From Anaerocolumna sp. (GTDB lineage: Bacteria; Bacillota; Clostridia; Lachnospirales; Lachnospiraceae): a stretch of 51,869 nt of DNA. Under the pieces are notes generated by a model. It saw only the letters and a program-made list of their open reading frames with translations, was not told the DNA's origin and ran no database searches. The position numbers were made by a program, and so were the translations under genes. This document shows, in pieces, positions 42,097 to 49,325 of the stretch (the stretch's first letter is position 1; each line of letters starts with the position of its first letter). The stretch lies in contig JAQSXJ010000026.1 in the NCBI GenBank assembly GCA_029256725.1, positions 1-51,869 of the forward strand, given 5' to 3'.

Positions 42097-42118
42097 ATAA
42101 GGTTCAATGTTTAAATGA

Positions 42119-42175
42119 AAAAGGACTGCTGGATTATGAGTGATATATTATTGCACATAACCTAGCAGTCCTTTT
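42119..42175 (+). terminator. Terminator of the ArsR-ABC-ABC operon
   Basis: AAAAGGACTGCT (42119-42130) pairs perfectly with AGCAGTCCTTTT (42164-42175), 33-base loop. Confidence 0.85.
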
Positions 42176-42298
42176 GGTGAAAGATACTATTGCTCCACTT
42201 TAACTCCGCGTTCTAAAGAGCTTCCCACCCACAAAGTGTGTCGCTTAGTTCATTTCTGGCAGTTTACAGATATGCTTTCATTTAACTATAATTTTAAC

Positions 42299-42348
42299 TT
42301 GGCAAAAGGGGATTTTGGTTTAATTGACAAAAGGGAATTTTGGTAAGC
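42299..42348 (+). repeat. Two tandem 25-bp direct repeats upstream of the GH13 gene promoter
   Basis: Copy 1 starts TTGGCAAAAGGGGATTTTGG (42299-42323); copy 2 starts TTGACAAAAGGGAATTTTGG (42324-42348). 19 of the first 21 positions agree. They end exactly where the -35 box begins. Between the terminator at 42175 and the repeats I see only AT-rich sequence and a short CCCACCC-containing stretch. Confidence 0.65.
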
Positions 42349-42377
42349 TTGATTTGGACATGGGGAAATGATATAAT
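42349..42377 (+). promoter_or_regulatory. Promoter of the GH13-like gene
   Basis: TTGATT (42349-42354), 17 bases, TATAAT (42372-42377). The leader to the gene is about 170 bases and shows no obvious structured element. Confidence 0.6.
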
Positions 42378-42556
42378 TAGGCCTAAAAGCGGAGAAATCA
42401 TAGGTCTACTAAGCTTTGCTGGACCTTAGATAGTTGAGAAGTTTGTACCAATTTATAAAGGGCATACTTGAGTTAGAATATATGGAATTGATTTAATGTT
42501 TGCTATGTATCATTATAGGGAAATAAAATCAGGCAGATGGGGTTGGGAGGTTTTAA

Positions 42557-44434
42557 ATGAAGAAAGAGAAGGATGGGAGTGCAGCAGCAGGAGTGACAGA
42601 AAGACTGGGTGTTACGTTACTAAAACATGGTATCAATTTTGCACTTTATCTGCCTGATCAGAAGGAATGCAGATTGAATCTGTACAACAGAGTTACCGGA
42701 AAACAACTGTTTTCCCTTCGGTTAACCAATGAAAACAGAAGAGGTAATATCTTTTCCGTGTTTATTAAAACAAATCAGTTTAAGAAGTTCTTTTCGGATT
42801 CAGAAGACTGGCTAAAGAAGCTAGGGTACCTTTATGAGAGCAGGAGAGGAGAGTTCCTTGATCCATGTGCACCGCTGCTTTACGGAAGAGAACAGTTTGG
42901 AAAGAAAAAGACTGAGAGAAAAAAACTGTTTGGCGGCATAATTAATTCTGCTTTTGATTGGGAGGGAGACGAACCTTTAGAACGGCCTTTCCAGGAATCT
43001 ATAATGTACAAGCTCCATGTTCGTGGCTTTACCATGGATTCAAGTTCAGGGGTAAGCTGTCCTGGTACTTTCTTTGGAATCACAGAGAAGATTTCGTATC
43101 TGAAAGAACTGGGTATTAACTGCTGTTTGCTGATGCCTGTATATGAATTTGAAGAATCTTTGGAGAGTAAAGGAATTTATGACAAAATAAATTATTGGGG
43201 ATACACAGAAGATAACATACACTTTGCACCCAAGACTGCATATGCCTTTCAAAAGGAGGAGCCGGTTAAGGAATTTAAATACATGGTAAAGGCTCTCCAT
43301 GAAAGCGGCATTGAGGTTATGCTTGATATGAACTTTGCTCCTGGCACCAATACGATTGTTGTCTTAGAATGTTTAAGGTTCTGGGTAAAAGAATACCATA
43401 TAGATGGATTCAGGCTATCGAACAGCTCTGTACCGGTATCAATTATTGCTTCAGACCCGGTACTTGGAAAAACAAAGATAATATCAGAAGGCTGGGATTA
43501 TAAAATTCCACCTGAGAAAAATAAGACCTTTATCAATTATGGTGAGAGCAACCAGAATTTCAGCAATACGGCTAAAAGATTACTAAGAGGTGACGAAGAG
43601 CAGGTTAAAGAATTCGCCGGGCAATTTACTTCTCTGTCAGAGGAGGCTGGAACTGTCAAATACCTGACGAATCATGATGGCTTTACTCTATGGGATGTAT
43701 TTTCCTATGACAGGAAGCACAATGGAGCCAACGGAGAAAATAACAGGGATGGGCAGGATTACAATTACAGTTGGAATTGCGGAAAAGAAGGAAAGGGTGG
43801 GAAAAATGTACTTGCACTTCGCCGTAAGCAAATGAGAAATGCTCTTGTCCTGCTGCTTTTAAGCCAGGGAACACCCCTTATGCTGGCGGGAGATGAATTC
43901 TGCAATTCCCAGGAGGGTAATAATAACCCTTACTGTCAGGATAACAGTATTTCGTGGCTTAATTGGGGAAAGGTATCTGAGGAACATGATATTACCCAGT
44001 GGGTTAAAGCACTAATAGATATTCGAAGAGCACATCCTGTATTTCGAAGAAAAGAACCCTTTCGGCAAATGGATTATATTGCTTGTGGAATGCCGGATCT
44101 CTCATTTCATGGAACCAGTCCCTGGTATCCCGATTATGATCATTACAGCAGACAATTAGGTATTATGTTATGCGGTGCCTATACGGCAACTGACAGAAAT
44201 CTATATGATGCTTCTTTCTATCTTGCTTATAATTTTCATCAGGAGATGCAGGATTTTAATCTGCCAAAAGCCAGAGAAGGAGAAGAATGGGTATTGTTTC
44301 TTTCAACCGCAGAAGCATACTGCTGGAATATTAAAAATCAAGAAGCTGTTATAGAATCCGCCAAAGAAGAGAGCTTTTCTTTGGAGGGGAGAAGTATTAA
44401 GATATTTATTGCTCGTAAAGAATTAAAAAAATAA
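42557..44434 (+). CDS. GH13 (isoamylase/pullulanase/GlgX-like) protein lacking the catalytic nucleophile
   Basis: 625 residues with GGGAGG upstream. An N-terminal beta domain resembling CBM48 (about 10-110, LGVTLLKHGINFALYLP) is followed by a GH13 barrel: MYKLHVRGFTMD, NYWGYTEDNIHFAPK, and a segment LMLAGDEFCNSQEGNNNPYC near 442-460, typical of debranching enzymes. The catalytic signatures are damaged. Region I reads D257-MNFAP (normally D-x-V-x-N-H), and region II reads GFRLS with Ser288 where the nucleophile Asp should be. Region III keeps Glu311 (IISEGWDY), and region IV keeps H373-D374 (TNHDGFTLWD). It probably binds alpha-glucan without cleaving it, or uses another mechanism. A regulatory or glycogen-binding role is inference. 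Confidence 0.88.
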   Translation: MKKEKDGSAAAGVTERLGVTLLKHGINFALYLPDQKECRLNLYNRVTGKQLFSLRLTNENRRGNIFSVFIKTNQFKKFFSDSEDWLKKLGYLYESRRGEFLDPCAPLLYGREQFGKKKTERKKLFGGIINSAFDWEGDEPLERPFQESIMYKLHVRGFTMDSSSGVSCPGTFFGITEKISYLKELGINCCLLMPVYEFEESLESKGIYDKINYWGYTEDNIHFAPKTAYAFQKEEPVKEFKYMVKALHESGIEVMLDMNFAPGTNTIVVLECLRFWVKEYHIDGFRLSNSSVPVSIIASDPVLGKTKIISEGWDYKIPPEKNKTFINYGESNQNFSNTAKRLLRGDEEQVKEFAGQFTSLSEEAGTVKYLTNHDGFTLWDVFSYDRKHNGANGENNRDGQDYNYSWNCGKEGKGGKNVLALRRKQMRNALVLLLLSQGTPLMLAGDEFCNSQEGNNNPYCQDNSISWLNWGKVSEEHDITQWVKALIDIRRAHPVFRRKEPFRQMDYIACGMPDLSFHGTSPWYPDYDHYSRQLGIMLCGAYTATDRNLYDASFYLAYNFHQEMQDFNLPKAREGEEWVLFLSTAEAYCWNIKNQEAVIESAKEESFSLEGRSIKIFIARKELKK

Positions 44435-44443
44435 AATACTGTT

Positions 44444-44526
44444 CTGGCAGCCCTTCTTTGCGGTGGTTGTATTTAAACTTAAATACAGAGATGTTATATT
44501 ATATTTTCCGCAAAGAGGACTTCCAG
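44444..44526. terminator. Bidirectional terminator between GH13-like gene and small minus-strand gene
   Basis: CTGGCAGCCCTTCTTTGCGG (44444-44463) pairs, with three mismatches or slips, with the segment 44508-44526 ending GACTTCCAG. Inside is a perfect small stem GTATTTAA with TTAAATAC. Confidence 0.75.
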
Positions 44527-44608
44527 ACCGGTATCTGGTACATACTCATAAGAGTGCGTGGTTAAACTGAGGGTTTCAGCTTATTTGAGGATTTGGCAGC
44601 AGATAGTA

Positions 44609-44794
44609 TCAGGAATACCTGTCCCTTGTGTCATTCTCAGTTGTTCCAGATGGATTAAAGTAAAGGTCTGAAAATTGATCCAGAAGCTCCGAATGTTTGT
44701 CCGGGAAGTACATCGGACTGTGAGTTTCAAAATCAGTAACGCTGTTTCTGTTAGGAAAACGGTAATAGCTTCGTTTGGAATGGTCAAAATACAT
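44609..44794 (-). CDS. Small hypothetical protein, 61 aa
   Basis: 61 residues from the minus-strand ATG at 44794, with AGGAGGG 7 bases upstream, a near-ideal ribosome site. The sequence opens MYFDHSKRSYYRFPNRNSVT and ends with acidic, Asn-rich residues. It is rich in Tyr, Phe, Asp and Ser, with no hydrophobic helix and no cysteine. The open frame extends upstream to 44938, but the extra part has no start signal. I recognise no family. It lies in the 495-bp gap between two plus-strand genes, with a shared terminator on its 3' side. Confidence 0.5.
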   Translation of the reverse strand: MYFDHSKRSYYRFPNRNSVTDFETHSPMYFPDKHSELLDQFSDLYFNPSGTTENDTRDRYS

Positions 44795-44928
44795 ACAAGT
44801 ACCCTCCTTACTGAATTGTTTTTCCGAGTTTGTCAGAAAACTCTGACGGTATACGTTGGTATAAAGTGAATCAATTAATTTTTTTTTATATATTGAGATT
44901 AGTATCTGTAGGTTAGGAGGAAATATAC

Positions 44929-45426
44929 TTGGTATCATTAAAAATACTGGATGTTAAAAGTTTTATGGGAAGTCTGCTCATTCAAAAGGTATTTGACAAT
45001 TTTATGGTTTCAGAAGCTGAGGTAACAACTTATGCGCATTTTTCCATAGATGGTAAGATAAATCAATCCTTTTATTCAGAAGAAGAAAAGGAAGAACTAC
45101 AATTAAAGAAATATGCTAAATGGGCAGAATTAAAACCCTATATCTTTTCAGTCATAAAAGGAAATAAGCTGCCCTTGTTCATAAAAATCGTTATGCTCTT
45201 ATCCACGGAAAATACGGAAAAGCTGCTTGCACAGTCCGGTGTTGCCTTAAGCAAAGAGGATATAAACGGGTTATTCTTAAATATTCGTTATGAAAAGGAA
45301 AATCTGACTATTGTAACAGGAACTTCAATTGGAACCTTTACAATGGATAAAACACTTGATCATTTCTGGGATGAGAATGTTAAGAAGTTCCTCAAAAAAG
45401 AAGGTATTGCAGCAGAAGAAGAATAA
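44929..45426 (+). CDS. DUF5721-like hypothetical protein
   Basis: 165 residues from TTG 44929, with AGGAGG 8 bases upstream. Features: LKILDVKSFMGSLLIQKVFD at the start, TYAHFSIDGKINQSFYSEEE, a WAELKPYIFSVIKGNKLP segment, GLFLNIRYEKENLTIVTGTS and a final DHFWDENVKKFLKK. This pattern is what I remember as the family DUF5721 of Lachnospiraceae; the name is my recognition and not a search result. Soluble, no function known. The stop is 15 bp before the CIRCE operator of htpG, but transcription of the two is probably separate because of the promoter at 45475. Confidence 0.6.
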   Translation: MVSLKILDVKSFMGSLLIQKVFDNFMVSEAEVTTYAHFSIDGKINQSFYSEEEKEELQLKKYAKWAELKPYIFSVIKGNKLPLFIKIVMLLSTENTEKLLAQSGVALSKEDINGLFLNIRYEKENLTIVTGTSIGTFTMDKTLDHFWDENVKKFLKKEGIAAEEE

Positions 45427-45440
45427 AAGGCATTATTTTG

Positions 45441-45467
45441 TTAGCACTCGCTTTAAATGAGTGCTAA
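45441..45467. promoter_or_regulatory. CIRCE operator (HrcA binding site), perfect match
   Basis: TTAGCACTC (45441-45449), 9-base spacer, GAGTGCTAA (45459-45467), identical to the consensus. It lies just upstream of the -35 box of the htpG promoter. HrcA is expected to repress until heat or misfolded protein titrates GroE. CIRCE usually controls groESL and dnaK operons; its place upstream of htpG is unusual. Confidence 0.95.
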
Positions 45468-45474
45468 TTTTGTC

Positions 45475-45503
45475 TTGACAAATTCATACAAGCGTATTAA
45501 TAT
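45475..45503 (+). promoter_or_regulatory. htpG promoter
   Basis: Consensus TTGACA (45475-45480), 17 bases, TAATAT (45498-45503). CIRCE ends 7 bases upstream of the -35 box, so HrcA would bind immediately upstream rather than over the start point. Confidence 0.7.
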
Positions 45504-45541
45504 TATGCTTATATGAGAAATAAAGAAAAGGAGCGATTATT

Positions 45542-47596
45542 ATGATGAATGAACATGGAAGTCTGTCGATCAATTCGGAAAATATATTTCCTATAATTAA
45601 GAAATGGCTGTATTCTGACCATGATATTTTCTTTCGCGAACTGATATCTAACGGTAGTGATGCTATAACAAAATTGAAGAAGTTAGATCTTATGGGAGAA
45701 GCGAAGCTTCCTGAGGACAATAAATTTAAAATAGAGGTAATTGTTAATCCGGAAGAAAAGACTATCAAGTTTATTGATAATGGTGTTGGTATGACTTCTG
45801 ATGAAGTGAAGGAATATATTAACCAGATAGCTTTTTCCGGAGCAACAGATTTCTTGAACAAATATAAAGATAAAACCAATGAAGAGCAGATTATCGGACA
45901 TTTCGGTCTTGGTTTTTATAGTGCTTTCATGGTAGCGGATAAAGTTACTATCGATACACTGTCCTGGCAGGAGGGCGCTGTAAGCGTTCATTGGGAATCT
46001 GAAGGCGGCACTGAATTCACCATGGAAGAAGGAGATAAAGAGAGCAGAGGTACAGAGATTACCTTATTCTTAAATGAAGAGAGCTATGAATTCTCCAACG
46101 AGTACCGTGCGAAAGAAGTTATCGAGAAATACTGTTCTTTCATGCCTGTTGAAATCTACTTCAAAAATGCCAATGCAAAAGAAGAGCCAGAGGAAGAGAT
46201 AGAAGAAGAAAACGAAGCAGTTGTTGAAGAGGATGTAATCGATGCTGAGGTAGATGAAGACGGTAATGTTACAGAAGACAATGAAGAAACCAAAGCAGAA
46301 GAGAAAAAGAAAAAAGGTCCCAGGCCAATTAATAATACAACCCCTCTCTGGACGAAACATCCGAATGATGTAACAGAGGAAGAGTACAAAGAGTTCTATC
46401 GCACTGTTTTCCATGATTATAAAGAGCCTTTGTTCTGGATTCATTTAAATATGGATTATCCTTTTAACTTAAAAGGTATTTTGTATTTCCCGAAATTAAA
46501 TACAGAGTACGATACCTTAGAAGGAACTATCAAATTATTCAGCAATCAGGTATTTATCGCAGATAATATTAAAGAAGTAATACCAGAATTCTTGATGCTG
46601 TTAAAGGGTGCTATCGATTGCCCTGACCTGCCTCTTAATGTATCCAGAAGTGCGCTTCAGAACGATGGTTTTGTAAAGAAAATATCTGAATACATTTCCA
46701 AAAAGGTAGCGGATAAATTATCCGGTATGTATAAGGTGGAGCGTGAAAGCTACGAAAAATTCTGGGATGATATCAGTCCTTTCATCAAATTCGGATGCTT
46801 AAAAGATGATAAATTCAGAGATAAGATGAAAGATTTCATTATCTTTAAAAATCTTGAAGGCAAGTATGTTACTCTGCCTGAATATGTGAAAGCTGCAAAA
46901 GGCGAAGTTTCTGAAGATACACAAGCTGCAGAAGAAGTTAAGGCAGCTGAGAAGGAAGAAAGCAATGATGCCGAGAACCAGGAAGAAAAGAAAGATATTG
47001 TATACTACGTTACGAACGAGCAGCAGCAGAGTCAGTACATTAATATGTTTAAGCAGGAAGGTATCGATGCTCTGATCCTTACTCATAATATTGACCAGCC
47101 TTTCATCACGCAATTAGAGCAGACTGAAAAAGATTACAAATTCCAGCGTATTGATGCTGATATCACTGACAGCTTTAAGGAAGAGGGATCAACAGAAGAA
47201 GCTTTAAAAGATGAGAATGAGAAGCTTACAGCATTGTTCCGTAAAGTATTAAATAAAGAAAAACTTGAGGTTAAGGTAGTTAAGCTTAAGAACGAGAAGG
47301 TTTCTTCAATGATAACATTGTCCGAGGAAAGCCGAAGAATGCAAGAAATGATGAAGACATATAATATGTACGGAATGGATCCCAATATGTTTGGCAGCAG
47401 TGAAACTCTTGTGTTAAATGCAGGAAACACACTGGTACAGTATATATTTGAAAAGGAAGACAGTCAGTATGTACCTATGTTCTGTTCACAGCTGTATGAT
47501 CTTGCATTATTAAGCCATAAACCACTTGACGGAGAAGCAATGACTAACTTTATTACCAGAAGTAACGAGATAATGGAGATTCTGACAAAGAACTAA
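45542..47596 (+). CDS. htpG: HtpG (bacterial Hsp90 chaperone) with acidic linker insertions
   Basis: 684 residues, AAAGGAG upstream, two consecutive ATG codons (start at either). GHKL ATPase domain: FFRELISNGSDAITKL (Glu and Asn for ATP and Mg), FIDNGVGMTSDEV, GHFGLGFYSAFMVADKV, SRGTEITLFL. Middle domain: FWIHLNMDYPFNLKGILYFP and LPLNVSRSALQND with catalytic-loop Arg. C-terminal dimerisation part ends near LLSHKPLDGEAMTNFITRSN. A highly charged insert at about 209-262 (EEPEEEIEEENEAVVEED...) sits between the first two domains, and a second at about 455-482. HtpG proteins are about 600-630 residues and normally lack such an insert. Expression is predicted to be under HrcA control. Confidence 0.96.
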   Translation: MMNEHGSLSINSENIFPIIKKWLYSDHDIFFRELISNGSDAITKLKKLDLMGEAKLPEDNKFKIEVIVNPEEKTIKFIDNGVGMTSDEVKEYINQIAFSGATDFLNKYKDKTNEEQIIGHFGLGFYSAFMVADKVTIDTLSWQEGAVSVHWESEGGTEFTMEEGDKESRGTEITLFLNEESYEFSNEYRAKEVIEKYCSFMPVEIYFKNANAKEEPEEEIEEENEAVVEEDVIDAEVDEDGNVTEDNEETKAEEKKKKGPRPINNTTPLWTKHPNDVTEEEYKEFYRTVFHDYKEPLFWIHLNMDYPFNLKGILYFPKLNTEYDTLEGTIKLFSNQVFIADNIKEVIPEFLMLLKGAIDCPDLPLNVSRSALQNDGFVKKISEYISKKVADKLSGMYKVERESYEKFWDDISPFIKFGCLKDDKFRDKMKDFIIFKNLEGKYVTLPEYVKAAKGEVSEDTQAAEEVKAAEKEESNDAENQEEKKDIVYYVTNEQQQSQYINMFKQEGIDALILTHNIDQPFITQLEQTEKDYKFQRIDADITDSFKEEGSTEEALKDENEKLTALFRKVLNKEKLEVKVVKLKNEKVSSMITLSEESRRMQEMMKTYNMYGMDPNMFGSSETLVLNAGNTLVQYIFEKEDSQYVPMFCSQLYDLALLSHKPLDGEAMTNFITRSNEIMEILTKN

Positions 47597-47665
47597 TATG
47601 GTATGTAAGGGTAAAAATAAAGTATTTCAATGTATAATAGTACAAAATAAATTATAATAAATGAC

Positions 47666-47700
47666 AAAAAACAGTTTCTGGATTCCAGAAACTGTTTTTT
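47666..47700 (+). terminator. htpG terminator
   Basis: AAAAAACAGTTTCTGG (47666-47681) pairs perfectly with CCAGAAACTGTTTTTT (47685-47700), 3-base loop and T tail. Confidence 0.95.
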
Positions 47701-47833
47701 TATTTAAAATTGCAGATTATGCGCTTAGGACCAAGGGAAGATAATTAATATATAATGATTAATGAATTTAGCTTCACTTCATGTTTACAATAATTTGAAT
47801 ACAGAATTTTATAGAAAATTTATAGAAAACCTC

Positions 47834-47862
47834 TTTAAAATTATTATATTATGTGCTACAAT
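47834..47862 (+). promoter_or_regulatory. Possible promoter for the DegV gene
   Basis: TTTAAA (47834-47839) and TACAAT (47857-47862) 17 bases apart, about 150 bp upstream of the DegV start. The -35 is weak. Another TTGACA at 47913-47918 has no good -10. The rest of the 400-bp gap after htpG holds only the htpG terminator. Confidence 0.3.
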
Positions 47863-48013
47863 TGGTAGTAATCAAAACTACATTAGATGGTATTAGTAAT
47901 AAAAGGATGTGGTTGACATAACCGATATTATGGAAACTAAATTGAAATATTTTTACAGTTAAAAATACTGTGTTAATTTTAGAAAGCAACAGAAATTTAT
48001 GGAGGATGACCAT

Positions 48014-48850
48014 ATGTCGTATAAAATAATTGTAGACAGTTGTACAGATTTAACCGAGGAAATGAAAAAAGACGGGCATTTTCATTTAGTACCCCTGGAA
48101 TTGCAGGTAGGTGAGACCAGAATCGTGGATGATGAGACTTTTGATCAGGCTCACTTTTTAAAAATGGTCAGAGAATCCCCTGTAAGTCCGAAATCCTCCT
48201 GTCCTTCTCCGGAAGCATATATGAAATTATACGGGGGAGAAGAGGATATTTATGTAGTAACCCTTTCTGCTAATTTAAGCGGTTCTTTTAATAGTGCGGA
48301 AGTGGGTAAAAATCTGTATTTGGAAGAGAACACGGCTAAAAATATAGAGATCTTTAATTCCTGCTCCGCCTCCGTGGGGCAGGCTCTGATAGCCCAAAAG
48401 ATCAGAGAACTGGCAAGTGCAGGCAAGCCCTTTCATGAAGTTGTCGAAGCTGTTCATAAATTCAGGGATGGCTTAAGTACAAAATTTGTACTGGAGAATC
48501 TGGACACCTTAAGAAAGAGCGGCAGGCTTACAGGTCTTAAGGCGGTTATAACCAGTGTTCTAAATATCAAACCTGTTATGATGGCAACACCGGAAGGCTC
48601 AATTACCAAACTGGATCAGGCCAGAGGTATTCAGAAAGCGTTGAGGGTCATGGTTGATGCAGTGGAAAAAGATGTGAAGAATCCCCAAGACAGGATATTG
48701 GGAATCGCTCACTGCAATAATTACGGAAGAGCCCAGTATGTGAAAGAAGAGGTTCTAAGGAGAGTATCTTTTAAAGACTGTATCATAGTGGGTACAGCAG
48801 GTGTCAGTACCATGTATGCCGGGGATGGCGGCGTAATTGTGTGTTATTAA
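48014..48850 (+). CDS. DegV family (fatty-acid-binding) protein
   Basis: 278 residues from ATG 48014, with GGAGG 8 bases upstream (the ATG at 47999 lies before that site). The start SYKIIVDSCTDLTEEM is the classical DegV opening. VSPKSSCPSPEAYM, VVTLSANLSGSFNSAEVG (fatty-acid carboxylate-binding Ser), NLDTLRKSGRLTGLKAVITS and ILGIAHCNN further confirm it. DegV proteins bind long-chain fatty acids, and in Gram-positives they present exogenous fatty acids to the FakA kinase (FakB function). No fakA is next to it. The gene stands alone. Confidence 0.93.
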   Translation: MSYKIIVDSCTDLTEEMKKDGHFHLVPLELQVGETRIVDDETFDQAHFLKMVRESPVSPKSSCPSPEAYMKLYGGEEDIYVVTLSANLSGSFNSAEVGKNLYLEENTAKNIEIFNSCSASVGQALIAQKIRELASAGKPFHEVVEAVHKFRDGLSTKFVLENLDTLRKSGRLTGLKAVITSVLNIKPVMMATPEGSITKLDQARGIQKALRVMVDAVEKDVKNPQDRILGIAHCNNYGRAQYVKEEVLRRVSFKDCIIVGTAGVSTMYAGDGGVIVCY

Positions 48851-48866
48851 GTAGTAGTAGTAGTAG
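48851..48866. repeat. GTA trinucleotide run
   Basis: GTAGTAGTAGTAGTAG starts immediately after the DegV stop codon. Five full units and one base, a short microsatellite. Confidence 0.9.
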
Positions 48867-48960
48867 CTCTGAGGCAACCCGTCTCATCGTCAAGGTAACC
48901 GCAATTATTCTCGTTGACAAGTAGAAAAGTAATAGAAAATATGCGAAGTATTAAAAATTC

Positions 48961-49027
48961 AGACCTGGATAAGGCATTAAACCGCCCTGTCGCAGGTCTA
49001 TTTTTTACGCAGGAAGAGCTTTTCCTG
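48961..49027 (+). terminator. DegV transcript end: terminator followed by second hairpin
   Basis: AGACCTG (48961-48967) pairs with CAGGTCT (48993-48999), then A and a T6 run. A second hairpin CAGGAA...TTCCTG (49010-49027) follows. Between the DegV stop and this terminator, GAGGC-AACCC-GTCTC and GTCAA...TTGAC can pair and TTGACA (48914-48919) also looks like a -35, so a small separate transcript is possible. From 49028 to 49232 nothing else is seen. Confidence 0.65.
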
Positions 49028-49232
49028 CTGTTTTCAGACTTGACCACACATAATCTCTAATAATCCACCATAGAAAAATCCTGAAATCAAGATCAGCCTA
49101 TGATGATTATGCGAACTGCAAATGTAGTTAGATAGAATTAAATTTGCGTACGATGGTTTGGAAATTCATAATGAATGGTAGATGAGGATGATAAGTTGAG
49201 TGTAGAAGAACCATATCCTTTCCTAAAAATTC

Positions 49233-49261
49233 TTGTCATATCAGAAATCTTCTGGTATAGT
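49233..49261 (+). promoter_or_regulatory. Promoter for the ubiD-ubiA genes
   Basis: TTGTCA (49233-49238), 17 bases, TATAGT (49256-49261), about 65 bp upstream of the UbiD-family start. Confidence 0.6.
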
Positions 49262-49325
49262 AGGTGTGTTAGAGATGTTTAACTGGTGCAATGTGAAAAG
49301 ATTAACAGAATGCAGGTAGAAAAAG

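Noticed and set aside
46156..46389. Antisense frames rich in Ser and Phe opposite htpG
   Set aside because: They are complementary to the acidic linker codons (GAA/GAG), which produces open antisense frames by composition.
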